Source: Prevotellaceae bacterium UBA4361
GTDB taxonomy: Bacteria > Bacteroidota > Bacteroidia > Bacteroidales > Bacteroidaceae
NCBI GenBank assembly: GCA_002393575.1
Contig: DGSN01000042.1
Location: 1-58,895 of the forward strand
Length of the DNA: 58,895 nt
Reading direction: 5' to 3'
Part shown: positions 8,925-17,851 of the stretch, in pieces
Position numbering within the stretch: position 1 is the stretch's first letter
Layout of the letters: every line of letters starts with the position of its first letter
Position numbers and translations under genes: made by a program
The notes under the pieces: generated by a model
What the model was told of the DNA's origin: nothing
Databases searched by the model: none
Seen by the model: only the letters and a program-made list of their open reading frames with translations

Positions 8925-9148
8925 GCCTAAATGAGGTTCAAAGAGGAATGTTCTGTCATTCGCTCCACAAAGTAAAGCAATTATTTTGTAAAACAGTCTT
9001 TTTTACATTGATATTTGTACAATAATTTGAAAAATGGGGAGTGAATCCATTCTTTGGGTTCTCTGTTTTTGAAAAAAATGCTATTTTTGCAGATGAATGA
9101 AATCTGTTCACTCACGTTTGAAGATACAAAAATTTTTATAGAAGGCAA
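8925..9148. promoter_or_regulatory. Divergent promoter region before the GH28-GH106 pair
   Basis: TATTTTTG at 9082-9089 on the plus strand matches the -7 element and lies 60 nt before the GH28 start. No convincing -33 TTTG is at the usual distance. On the minus strand a weaker ACTTTG-type site precedes the acyltransferase. Confidence 0.5.
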
Positions 9149-10486
9149 ATGAAGAAGATTTTCACGATGATGGTTCTCGTCACGCTTATTGTGAGTATGG
9201 ATGTGGATGCTCGAAGTAAGAGAAAAAAGGAATCTTTCCCAGATGGGACGGAAATTCCTGTTTGGTTCAATGACACGGTGCGCGTCAATCCGAATACGCT
9301 TGGAAAACGCTATGTGATAACGGACTATGGCGTGATGATGGACAGCACGTTGGTACAGACAGATGCCATACAGCAAGTGATTGACCGAGTTGCTGGGGAA
9401 GGAGGTGGAGTTGTTGTCATTCCTCATGGCACATTCCTCAGTGGTAGTCTCTTTTTTCGTCAAGGCACGCACCTCTTGTTGGAAGAAGGAGCGCGACTGA
9501 AGGGTTCGGACAGAATCCGCGATTTCAAAGTTCTCACCACTCGAATCGAAGGGCAGACCTGCAAGTATTTTGCTGCTTTGGTGAATGCTGACGGAGTGGA
9601 TGGTTTTGTGATTTGTGGGAAAGGTACGATAGATGGCAATGGACTGAGTTATTGGGAGGAATTTTGGATTCGTCGTGAGTGGAACAGGAATTGCACGAAT
9701 AAGGATGCCCAACGTCCGCGACTCGTGTATATCTCAAACAGTAAGAATGTCTGCATTCAGGGAGTAAACCTTGTCAATTCCCCTTATTGGACAACTCATA
9801 TTTATCGCTGTGAGCGCGTTCGCTATCAGGACTTGCGCATAATGAGCAGTACCAGTGGAGTGTTGGCACCCAGCACTGACGCTATTGATGTGGATGGTTG
9901 CACCGATGTGCATGTGCGCAACTGCTACATGAGCGTGAATGATGATGGGGTGTGCATGAAAGGTGGGAAAGGTACTTGGGCTGACAAGGACTCCACCAAC
10001 AGTCCTGTGCGAAATGTCATCATCGAACAATGTACGTTTGGATTGGTGCATGGCTGTCTCACGCTGGGCAGTGAAGCCTACGATTGCCGAAACATCATTC
10101 TGAGGAACTGCACGGCTGAAAATAGCTGGAATGTGCTGATGCTGAAGATGCGTCCCGACACACCGCAAAAGTATGAATACGTGAGGATTGAAAACATGAA
10201 GGGTAAATGTCGCAACTTCCTGAATGTGCATCGATGGACACAATTCTTCAAGATGGAGGAACGTCCCGATATGCCTGTTTCGGTGTGTCGGCACATCACG
10301 ATGCGAGGCATAGAAATGGAGTGCCGTAACTTCTACAATGTGCCTGCTAAGGGACAATTTGAGTTGAGCGACTTCAGTTTTGAGAATATTCGTGTGAAGG
10401 ATGATGCTAAGGACATGCCTTTCCATGCCACACGGATTCCTAATACAGTGGTGAAAAACGTGATGATTAACGGAAAAGAAATGTAA
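9149..10486 (+). CDS. Glycoside hydrolase family 28, polygalacturonase-like pectinase
   Basis: This is a 445-residue secreted right-handed beta-helix enzyme (signal peptide MKKIFTMMVLVTLIVSMDVDA). GH28 landmarks appear in order: GTIDGNG, SPYWTTHIYRCERVRY, STDAIDVDGC (the NTD-type motif), VNDDGVCMKGG (catalytic DD pair), VHGCLTLGSE (in place of GHG..GS) and VLMLKMRPD (in place of RIK). The changed Gly-His-Gly and Arg-Ile-Lys sites fit the exo or rhamnogalacturonan-active branch, although that is inference. It is followed after 3 nt by the GH106 gene, so the two are almost certainly co-transcribed and act on the same pectic polymer. Confidence 0.92.
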   Translation: MKKIFTMMVLVTLIVSMDVDARSKRKKESFPDGTEIPVWFNDTVRVNPNTLGKRYVITDYGVMMDSTLVQTDAIQQVIDRVAGEGGGVVVIPHGTFLSGSLFFRQGTHLLLEEGARLKGSDRIRDFKVLTTRIEGQTCKYFAALVNADGVDGFVICGKGTIDGNGLSYWEEFWIRREWNRNCTNKDAQRPRLVYISNSKNVCIQGVNLVNSPYWTTHIYRCERVRYQDLRIMSSTSGVLAPSTDAIDVDGCTDVHVRNCYMSVNDDGVCMKGGKGTWADKDSTNSPVRNVIIEQCTFGLVHGCLTLGSEAYDCRNIILRNCTAENSWNVLMLKMRPDTPQKYEYVRIENMKGKCRNFLNVHRWTQFFKMEERPDMPVSVCRHITMRGIEMECRNFYNVPAKGQFELSDFSFENIRVKDDAKDMPFHATRIPNTVVKNVMINGKEM

Positions 10487-10489
10487 AGT

Positions 10490-12925
10490 ATGAAAAAGTA
10501 TCTTGTTTTTGCGATGTTCGTGGCATCTATGTTTCGTGGTTCTGCACAGAGTTTGGAAGAACGGTTCCTCAATCCGCCTCAGGAGGCAAAGCCATTGGTC
10601 ATTTGGCAATGGATGAATGGATATGTGAATCGTGATGCCATTACCAATGACTTGGAAGCCTTTCAACGAGTGGGCATTGGTGGTGTTCAGAATTTTCAGA
10701 TTGGTGGAGAGATTCAGACACACCTTCCTGAAACGTCTGTGCGCATAGGCAGTGAAGAATGGCAGGAAATGATGCGCTTTGCCATTGCCGAATGTGCTCG
10801 TCTGGGGCTTTCCTTTGGCACTCACAACTGCCCTGGCTGGTCGTCGTCGGGCTATCCGACGGTGAAGCCCGAGGACTCCATGCAGAAGCTGGTGTGGAGC
10901 GAAACCCATGTGACGGTGACTCATGCCAAGCGTTTGTTGCGCATTGCTCTGCCTCGACCGCAGGCTGATTCCGTCTATCATTATTATCGTGACATCACGG
11001 TTCTTGCCATTCCTTCCGACACGGGGCTTGTGGCGAAGAAAGACATCGTGGAACTCGGCAAGCAGATGGACAGTCGGGGGATGCTTTCTTGTCGTTTGCC
11101 CAAAGGCGAATACACCCTTCTCCGTTTCGGACACACTACGAACAACAAGACGAACTTTGCGACATCCCCACAGTCGGGCACCGGACTGGAATGCGACAAG
11201 ATGAGCCGTGAAGCTGTGCGCAAGTTCTGGGCTGGCTATCCGAGCCTGTTGATTCGCTTGGCTGGGGAGTATGCTGGCACCACTTTCACGCGCATGGAGA
11301 TTGACAGCTATGAAGCTGGAGAACAGAACTGGACTCCGCTGATGCTGCAAGAGTTTCAGCAGCGACGGGGCTACTCGCTCACTCCTTGGCTGGTGACGTT
11401 CACGGGGCGAGTGGTGGAGAGTGAGGATGCCACGAAGCGATTCAAGCGCGAATTCAATGCCGTTGTCTCCGACCTCTTTGCTGAATGCTACTATGGCGAA
11501 ATGAGTCGTTTGGCTCATCAAACCGCTGGCTTGAAGCTCTTGGCTCAGCCATACGGCAGACCGCTCAACTCGGAAAAGTGCGTGGCTCAGTTGAAGGACG
11601 ATCTGCTATGTGCAGAGTTTTGGACGCACCCGTCGAATTGGGGTGGGGGAAGCGTCGGCAAGATGTCAGCATTGGCACAGAAGTACCACTTCCCTCTGCT
11701 CTATGGAGAGGGCTTCACCTGTTGGCCGCTCCATCCTTGGCAGAACGACCCAGCAACGCTGAAGACCGTTGCCGACAACGCATTCTGCGGAGGCGTGAAC
11801 GCCGTGATGCTCCATGCGGCGGCACTCAATCCATGGAAGGATGTGAAGCCAGGAATGGCTTTCGGCAAGTGGGGCACTCAGTTCCAGCCCAACCAAACGT
11901 GGTGGGAGAACGGAGGAAAGCAGTTCTTTGCTTACATAGCTCGTTGCCAGTCGTTGTTGCAAATGGGAGAAGTGGTGAAAATGAAGAACGAAGAGTTGAG
12001 GATGAAGAATTCCGACGGGGGTGGGTTTACCACGTTGAAAGCCATCCATCGTCGCACATCGGATGCCGACATCTATTTCTTCGTGAATTCATCAGATGAA
12101 GAGGTGAGTGGAGAAATCCGACTGGCTGTGAGTGGCAAGCAGCCACAGTTTTTCAACCCGTTGAGGAGCGTTGTTGAAGAAGCGTCGGATTGGCGCAACA
12201 CCGCTGATTCCACCTTTATTAATATGTCCCTACCAGCGCACGGTTCCGTTTTTGTCGTACTGCAAAAACCTTGTGGCACGGGCTTGGTGAAGACATCACG
12301 GACTATCCAACAACTCACCGATAGTTTGGTGCTGGCAGAAGGTTGGACGATTCGTTTCCCTCACTCCAAGCAGCAGATGCCTACACGCCTTCAGTCGTGG
12401 ACAGAGGCTGACGATGCCGCAACTCGGTATTTTTCAGGCACAGCCGTCTATGAAATCCAGGTGACGTTGCCACGAAAGATGGTGAAGAAATCGAGTCGCA
12501 TTTTGCTCGACTTGGGGGAAGTGAAGAATGTAGCGGAAGTGTATGTGAACGGAGAAACTGTGGGCGACACGCTTTGGTCAGCGCCTTTCGTCTGCGATGT
12601 CAGCACTCGTCTGCATCCGGGGAAGAACAGCATCAAGGTGCATGTCACCAACCTGTGGGTGAATCGCATGGTAGGTGACGAACTGCTGCCAGACGATGCT
12701 CGTTGGAGCGAACCCTTCAGTTACACCTACGCTCCAGGCAGTCCCGTTGTGGGAGCATTCTTGGAAGAAGAGCCTGAATGGGTGAGGATGGGTACACCGC
12801 GTCCCACTTCCCGACAGACATTCAGCGACTTCAAGTTCTTCCGCGCTGATTCGCCCCTTCTGCCTTCGGGTTTGCTCTCCACTCCGATGATTAGGCTTTA
12901 CTCCGATAGGGGCAAGATTTTTTAA
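10490..12925 (+). CDS. Glycoside hydrolase family 106-like alpha-L-rhamnosidase
   Basis: This is an 811-residue secreted protein (signal peptide MKKYLVFAMFVASMFRGSAQ). The opening block PLVIWQWMNGYVNRDAITND, then LEAFQRVGIGGVQNF and SFGTHNCPGWSSSGYP, is the GH106 signature. The C-terminal 200 residues form a jelly-roll carbohydrate-binding-like domain (LDLGEVKNVAEVYVNGE, then NSIKVHVTNLWVNRM). GH106 removes alpha-L-rhamnose from rhamnogalacturonan-type pectin and needs Ca2+. Characterised Bacteroides members are often over 1000 residues, so this is a compact form. It is coupled 3 nt after GH28. Codon use is like the neighbours. Confidence 0.88.
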   Translation: MKKYLVFAMFVASMFRGSAQSLEERFLNPPQEAKPLVIWQWMNGYVNRDAITNDLEAFQRVGIGGVQNFQIGGEIQTHLPETSVRIGSEEWQEMMRFAIAECARLGLSFGTHNCPGWSSSGYPTVKPEDSMQKLVWSETHVTVTHAKRLLRIALPRPQADSVYHYYRDITVLAIPSDTGLVAKKDIVELGKQMDSRGMLSCRLPKGEYTLLRFGHTTNNKTNFATSPQSGTGLECDKMSREAVRKFWAGYPSLLIRLAGEYAGTTFTRMEIDSYEAGEQNWTPLMLQEFQQRRGYSLTPWLVTFTGRVVESEDATKRFKREFNAVVSDLFAECYYGEMSRLAHQTAGLKLLAQPYGRPLNSEKCVAQLKDDLLCAEFWTHPSNWGGGSVGKMSALAQKYHFPLLYGEGFTCWPLHPWQNDPATLKTVADNAFCGGVNAVMLHAAALNPWKDVKPGMAFGKWGTQFQPNQTWWENGGKQFFAYIARCQSLLQMGEVVKMKNEELRMKNSDGGGFTTLKAIHRRTSDADIYFFVNSSDEEVSGEIRLAVSGKQPQFFNPLRSVVEEASDWRNTADSTFINMSLPAHGSVFVVLQKPCGTGLVKTSRTIQQLTDSLVLAEGWTIRFPHSKQQMPTRLQSWTEADDAATRYFSGTAVYEIQVTLPRKMVKKSSRILLDLGEVKNVAEVYVNGETVGDTLWSAPFVCDVSTRLHPGKNSIKVHVTNLWVNRMVGDELLPDDARWSEPFSYTYAPGSPVVGAFLEEEPEWVRMGTPRPTSRQTFSDFKFFRADSPLLPSGLLSTPMIRLYSDRGKIF

Positions 12926-12955
12926 CAATTAGGATAGAGTTAAATAAAAAAGTTG

Positions 12956-12963
12956 TACCTTTG
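12956..12963 (+). promoter_or_regulatory. -7 promoter element for the flavodiiron protein gene
   Basis: TACCTTTG matches TAnnTTTG, 26 nt before the ATG at 12990, with an A-rich leader (AAACAAAGAAAAACAGAAAG) that is typical of Bacteroidota ribosome entry. No clear -33 TTTG is present. Confidence 0.6.
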
Positions 12964-12989
12964 CATCCAAAACAAAGAAAAACAGAAAG

Positions 12990-14168
12990 ATGATGACAGA
13001 CAACATGATTGCTCCAGGCATCCATTACATTGGTGCCGACGACAAGGAGCTGGACCTCTTCGAAGGCCAGTATGCTATTCCTGAAGGAATTTCTTACAAT
13101 TCCTATCTTATCATAGATGATAAAGTGGCGGTTCTCGACACCATCGATGCTCGCAAGACCATCGACTGGATGGAGAATCTGAAGGCGGCTCTCCAAGGCA
13201 GGAAGCCGGACTATCTGATTGTGAGCCACATGGAGCCAGACCACTCGTCGAACGTGAAGCTGATGCTCGACACGTATCCAGGCATCAAGGTGGTGGCAAG
13301 TGCTCAAGCCATGAAGATGATTACCCGCTTCTTCGGGGTGTCGCTCCCAGCAGGGCAGACGGTCGTTGTGAAGGATGGTGACACGCTTTCGCTTGGTGAG
13401 CACTGTTTGCAGTTCTTCACGGCTCCGATGGTTCATTGGCCAGAGGTGATTGTGGAATACGAGCAGAAAGAGGGCATTCTCTTCTCCGCTGATGCCTTTG
13501 GCAAGTTTGGTGCTTTGTCGTATGACGACCCAGAGGGATGGGCATGTGAGGCTCGCCGCTATTACTTCAACATTTGTGGAAAATACGGCATTCAGGTGCA
13601 GGCTCTGCTGAAGAAGCTGGGTGGATTGGACATCAAGAAGATTTGTCCGCTGCATGGCCCTATCTTGGAAGAGAATCTTGAATACTACATCAACACATAC
13701 AACACATGGAGCAGTTACCAGCCTGAGGACAAGGGCATTTTCATTGCTTATTGTTCGCTTCATGGCAACACGGAAGAGGCGGCTCTGAAGTTGGCAAGTA
13801 TCATCAACAGCGATTCGGAAGTGAAGGTTTCTACCGCCGACTTGCGACGCGACGACATGGCTGAAGCTATCGAAGATGCGTTCCGCTACGACCGTCTTGT
13901 GCTGGCTGCACCTACTTACGATGGTGGTGTGATGCCTGTGATGGAGGATTTCATCCATCATCTGCAAATCAAGAATTACCAAAATCGCAAGGTGGCATTC
14001 ATCGAGAATGGTACTTGGGCACCGATGTCGGGCAAGAAGATGCGTGAGGCTATGTCTGCTCTCAAGAACATCGAAATCATCGAACCAATCGTGACGGTGG
14101 AATCGACTGTGAAGGCGGAAACGGTGGAAGCGCTCAAGGTGCTGGCTGCCAAGCTCATTGAAAACTAA
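12990..14168 (+). CDS. fprA: A-type flavodiiron protein (FprA; O2/NO reductase)
   Basis: This is a 392-residue cytoplasmic protein. The N-terminal metallo-beta-lactamase-like half carries the diiron ligands H80-x-E82-x-D84-H85 (SHMEPDHSSN), then VHWPE, a SADAFGKFG ligand loop and a late CPLHGP histidine. From about residue 250 a flavodoxin domain begins (IFIAYCSLHGNTEEAA; APTYDGGVMPVM), which binds FMN. Proteins of this type reduce O2 to water or NO to N2O with electrons from rubredoxin or an NADH:rubredoxin reductase, protecting anaerobes. No fused rubredoxin is present. It has its own promoter. ATG at 12993 is an equally possible start. Confidence 0.95.
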   Translation: MMTDNMIAPGIHYIGADDKELDLFEGQYAIPEGISYNSYLIIDDKVAVLDTIDARKTIDWMENLKAALQGRKPDYLIVSHMEPDHSSNVKLMLDTYPGIKVVASAQAMKMITRFFGVSLPAGQTVVVKDGDTLSLGEHCLQFFTAPMVHWPEVIVEYEQKEGILFSADAFGKFGALSYDDPEGWACEARRYYFNICGKYGIQVQALLKKLGGLDIKKICPLHGPILEENLEYYINTYNTWSSYQPEDKGIFIAYCSLHGNTEEAALKLASIINSDSEVKVSTADLRRDDMAEAIEDAFRYDRLVLAAPTYDGGVMPVMEDFIHHLQIKNYQNRKVAFIENGTWAPMSGKKMREAMSALKNIEIIEPIVTVESTVKAETVEALKVLAAKLIEN

Positions 14169-14173
14169 AGACT

Positions 14174-14300
14174 CTCCCTAACCCTCCCTGTGAGGGAGGG
14201 GACAACCATCCGGCCCCCTTCGGCTCCCCCAAGGGGGAGTGAATAACCATCCGGACGGCTTCTCCTCCCCTTGGGGAGGTTGGGAGGGGCTGTAGGGGTC
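14174..14300. repeat. GC-rich compound palindromic repeat, copy 1
   Basis: Three palindromes lie in a row: CCTCCCTGTGAGGGAGG, CTCCCCCAAGGGGGAG and CTCCTCCCCTTGGGGAGG, separated by CCATCCGG-containing segments. The same unit occurs at 18569-18654, 51702-51802, 54274-54406 and 55727-55860. It lies between two plus-strand genes and is non-coding. Confidence 0.85.
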
Positions 14301-14345
14301 TATTTTTCACTTTTCACTCTCACTTTTTCCTTATCATAAAAGACT

Positions 14346-15620
14346 ATGAATAAATTTTTCACTTTTCTTGCTTTAGCTGCAATGAGTGGCACATCGGCTT
14401 TGGCTCAAAACATTGTGCAGAATTTCAGCAACCAACTGAGTGCATTGCGCACAACCACGTTCAGTAGTTCGAACTCGGCTTCTGACTACGTAAGTCCTTA
14501 TTATTATCGTTTGGTGGGTCCTGCCACCTACTATTCCTCTGCCGTTACCGACGCTTTTGCTTTGGTGGATGATACTACGGACACGGACCTCAATTCGGAA
14601 ATCAACAACCAGCTTACGAAGCTCTATGTCAACAACCCTGAGTTGGTTCACCACTGTGATGCCCAATTTGAGTCGGAAGACTTGGTGAAATCCAAGACGA
14701 CAGCTCAGGAAAACATCACTAAGGAGGTGGAGACCGTGCTGGCGGAGGATTTGCAAGGACCGAACTTGGACGATGTGGCTGACGAAGTGCAGGACATCGG
14801 CTTGGAAGTGAAAAAACCTAATTTCTGGAAGAAGACTGGTAAGTTCGGACTCCAGTTCACTCAGAACTATTTCAGTGAGCAATGGTACAAGGGAGGTATC
14901 AACAACCAGTCGCTCTTGGCAAGTATCATTCTTGAAGCCAATTATGACGACACTAAGAAAATCACATGGCAGAACCGACTGACCATGCGTTTGGGTTTTG
15001 CTACATCGCCTGGCGACACATGCCACAGCTTCCTCACCAGCGATGATAAGCTGAACCTCTACAGCAAGCTCGGCATTAAGGCTGCCAAGAACTGGTACTA
15101 CACTGCTTCGGCTGAGACTAACACGCAGTTCATGGCTGGACACCGTGTGAATGACCCAAAGAGATACTCCAATTTCTTCGCACCTCTCGACTTCTACGTG
15201 GCTCTCGGTATGGACTACAAGCCTAAGTTCGAGAATGGAAACACGCTCTCGGTGGCTCTCCTTCCATTGTCATACAAGTTCCGTTATATTACAGACGACG
15301 ACCTGAACGTCCACAAGTCGTACAAGATGATTGGCAAGGACTTCCAGCAGGACTTCGGTTCGAAAATCGAGCTCCAGTCGTCCGTGAAAATCGCGAAGGA
15401 CTTCACATGGAAATGCCGCTTCTATTACTTCACGTCCTACAAATACGGTGAAGGTGAGCTGGAGAACGATTTCTCTTACCAGTTGTCGAAATACATCTCC
15501 ACTGAGCTTTACACGCTCTGGCGCTTTGATGACAACCGTTCCCGTGACTACTGGGACCGCAACCTGGGCTACTTCCAGTTCAAGGAATTCTTCACTCTCG
15601 GACTGAACTACTCGTTCTAA
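14346..15620 (+). CDS. DUF3078-type predicted outer-membrane beta-barrel protein
   Basis: This is a 424-residue secreted protein (signal peptide MNKFFTFLALAAMSGTSALA). After a low-complexity acidic N-terminal third (residues 25-155), the region from FWKKTGKFGLQFTQNYFSEQWYKGG to the end is made of alternating amphipathic strands and finishes with an aromatic residue (FFTLGLNYSF). That pattern is typical of outer-membrane barrels and matches the DUF3078 family found in Bacteroidota. The function of the family is unknown. The long N-terminal extension with many Asp/Glu could be a periplasmic or surface segment. The PorE-like gene follows 93 nt downstream. Confidence 0.75.
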   Translation: MNKFFTFLALAAMSGTSALAQNIVQNFSNQLSALRTTTFSSSNSASDYVSPYYYRLVGPATYYSSAVTDAFALVDDTTDTDLNSEINNQLTKLYVNNPELVHHCDAQFESEDLVKSKTTAQENITKEVETVLAEDLQGPNLDDVADEVQDIGLEVKKPNFWKKTGKFGLQFTQNYFSEQWYKGGINNQSLLASIILEANYDDTKKITWQNRLTMRLGFATSPGDTCHSFLTSDDKLNLYSKLGIKAAKNWYYTASAETNTQFMAGHRVNDPKRYSNFFAPLDFYVALGMDYKPKFENGNTLSVALLPLSYKFRYITDDDLNVHKSYKMIGKDFQQDFGSKIELQSSVKIAKDFTWKCRFYYFTSYKYGEGELENDFSYQLSKYISTELYTLWRFDDNRSRDYWDRNLGYFQFKEFFTLGLNYSF

Positions 15621-15713
15621 ATCAGGGATTTTAGGGATTTAAAAGGATTCCTTACTGAAGTTTTTTAACTTTCAGTTTACAATAAAATGCGTATCATCTT
15701 CGTTACTTAGGAG

Positions 15714-17792
15714 ATGATGCGCATTTTTTATTCAATCCTATACACTTGTTGTCTTGCTGGCATGGTGCTATTGGCATCGTGCAGCAATGAGGCCATTTCT
15801 TACAAGAAAGGGGAGCAGGCATACGCTATGGGCGAATACTACACTGCTTCCTCTTATTTCAAGAAATCCTATTCGCGCGTTTCTCCTAAGGACAAGCTGA
15901 AGCGTGCGCAACGGGCTTTCATGATGGGCGAGTGCTATCGTCACATCAACTATTCCCAAAAAGCCGTGGCAGCCTATCAGAACGCTGTCCGTTACAAACA
16001 TCCCGACAGCTTGTCATTGCTCTACTTGGCGCAACAGCAGTTGAAAATCGGCAACTACAAACAGGCTGAGCAGAATTTCCGACTCTATCTTGAGAAAGAC
16101 CCTGCTAACGAACTCGCTCACATCGGACTCCTTTCCTGCGAGGTGGCACCACAATGGAAGGCAACTCCCAACCTTTATAAAATCAAGAAGGAAGCCATCT
16201 TCAATTCCCGACGCAGCGATTTCAGTCCCATGCTTGTGGGCGACGAAAGCGAACAGCTCGTCATCTCCTCCACTCGTAACGATGCCACTGGCGACGACTA
16301 TAGTGGAGTGACAGGTACCAACTTTTCCGACCTCTTCTTGGCAAAGAAAGACGAGCACGGCAAGTGGAAGCAACCCGAGGTGGTGGAGTCAGAAGTGAAT
16401 ACCGCTTACGAAGAAGGAGCCTGCTGCTTCACTCCCGACGGCAAGACCATGTATTTCACCCGTTGTTCCTCCGACCCTGACTATCCCCGCAATGCCGAAA
16501 TCTGGCAGTCGCAGCGCAGTGATGCATCATGGGCGAAACCCAGCAAGTGCGAAATCTCCAAGGACACACTTTCCTCCTTTGCTCATCCAGCCGTTTCACC
16601 CGATGGCGAGTGGCTCTACTTCGTGAGCGATATGCCAGGAGGACTGGGTGGCTACGACCTGTGGAAAGTGCGCATCCTCTCCTCTGGATTTGGTGGTGTG
16701 GAGAATTTAGGACGACCTATCAACACTCCAGGCAACGAGATGTTCCCCACCTTCCGTCCAAACGGTGACCTCTACTTCTCCTCCGATGGGCATCCAGGCA
16801 TGGGTGGACTCGACATCCTCAAGGCAACGCCCGATTCCGTGAGAGGATGGATTGTGGAAAACCAGCAGTTTCCTCTTAATTCCGCAGCCGATGATTTCGG
16901 CATGACCTTCGAAGGTGTCCACAATCGTGGCTTCTTCTCTTCTTCCCGCAACGACGGCAAAGGATGGGACCACATCTATAGTTTCGAATTGCCCGAAATC
17001 CTCCAGACCGTCACCGGTTGGGTGTATGAAAAAGATGGCTACGAACTGCCTGAGGCACTTGTCTATCTCGTCGGCAACGACGGCACCAATGAGAAACTCA
17101 GCGTGAAGGGCGATGGCTCCTTCACCTACGTGCTCAAGCCAGGTGTGGAATACGTGTTGCTCGGCACCTGCAAAGGTTATCTGAACGTGAAAAACGAAAT
17201 CTCCGTCACCCAGAGTGAGGAAAGCGAAGAATACACCCTACAGTTCCCGCTGCCACCAATGAACATTCCTGTGCTCATCGAGAACATCTTCTATGAGTTC
17301 GACAAGGCAACCCTCACTCCTGAGTCAACAGATGCCCTCAACAAGCTCGTCCTGATGATGGAGGAGAACCCGAACATCACCATCGAGCTGAGTTCCCACT
17401 GCGACTACCGAGGCAACGACCAGTACAATGCGCGGTTAGCACAACGCCGTGCCGAGTCCGTTGTGAACTACATGGTGGAGCATGGCGTGGCAAAAGACCG
17501 TCTCACCGCAATGGGCTATGGCGAGAGCCGTCCGAAAGTCATTCGCAAGAAACTGGCTGAAACGCATCCGTTCCTCCACGAGGGCGACACACTCAGCGAG
17601 GCGTTCATCAAGCAACTCAAGCCCGAAGAACAAGAGGTTTGCAATGCTCTCAACCGACGAACCGAGTTCCAAGTGCTGCGCACCACTTACGGACTGACCA
17701 TCGAGGAGTTGCAGAAACAGAACAAGGATGCAACTAAGCCTGATGAACGACAACAACCTGTCAACAACGAAGACGAAGACTTCGTATTCTAA
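15714..17792 (+). CDS. porE: PorE-like OmpA-family lipoprotein (TPR, beta-propeller, CRD, OmpA)
   Basis: This is a 692-residue protein with lipobox LLASCSN in the N-terminal 25 residues, so it is probably an outer-membrane lipoprotein. Domains run in order: TPR repeats (about 28-145), a PD40/WD40-like beta-propeller (about 160-430, repeated FTPDGKTMYF, VSPDGEWLYFVSD, FRPNGDLYFSSDG), a carboxypeptidase-regulatory-like domain (about 435-510, VTGWVYEKDGYELPEALVYL) and an OmpA C-terminal peptidoglycan-binding domain (about 520-660, FDKATLTPES, then NARLAQRRAESVVNYM). This is exactly the order described for PorE of the Porphyromonas T9SS. Paralogous OmpA proteins share it, so the symbol is tentative. 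Several T9SS-tailed proteins are encoded in the window. Confidence 0.75.
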   Translation: MMRIFYSILYTCCLAGMVLLASCSNEAISYKKGEQAYAMGEYYTASSYFKKSYSRVSPKDKLKRAQRAFMMGECYRHINYSQKAVAAYQNAVRYKHPDSLSLLYLAQQQLKIGNYKQAEQNFRLYLEKDPANELAHIGLLSCEVAPQWKATPNLYKIKKEAIFNSRRSDFSPMLVGDESEQLVISSTRNDATGDDYSGVTGTNFSDLFLAKKDEHGKWKQPEVVESEVNTAYEEGACCFTPDGKTMYFTRCSSDPDYPRNAEIWQSQRSDASWAKPSKCEISKDTLSSFAHPAVSPDGEWLYFVSDMPGGLGGYDLWKVRILSSGFGGVENLGRPINTPGNEMFPTFRPNGDLYFSSDGHPGMGGLDILKATPDSVRGWIVENQQFPLNSAADDFGMTFEGVHNRGFFSSSRNDGKGWDHIYSFELPEILQTVTGWVYEKDGYELPEALVYLVGNDGTNEKLSVKGDGSFTYVLKPGVEYVLLGTCKGYLNVKNEISVTQSEESEEYTLQFPLPPMNIPVLIENIFYEFDKATLTPESTDALNKLVLMMEENPNITIELSSHCDYRGNDQYNARLAQRRAESVVNYMVEHGVAKDRLTAMGYGESRPKVIRKKLAETHPFLHEGDTLSEAFIKQLKPEEQEVCNALNRRTEFQVLRTTYGLTIEELQKQNKDATKPDERQQPVNNEDEDFVF

Positions 17793-17833
17793 ACAACAAC
17801 GAGAACCTTACGACCAAGGTTCTCGTTGTTGTT
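17792..17833. terminator. Bidirectional terminator between convergent genes
   Basis: An 18-bp perfect stem (17792-17809 with 17816-17833; AACAACAACGAGAACCTT) with a 6-nt loop overlaps the stop codon of the PorE-like gene. Its right end gives a T-rich tail (GTTGTTGTTTTCTT). It separates that gene from the minus-strand gene ending at 17852. Confidence 0.85.
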
Positions 17834-17851
17834 TTCTTGATGATTAGCCTT

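Noticed and set aside
9734..11521. 595-codon minus-strand open frame opposite GH28/GH106
   Set aside because: It lies antisense to two clear enzymes and shows low-complexity His/Arg-rich translation.
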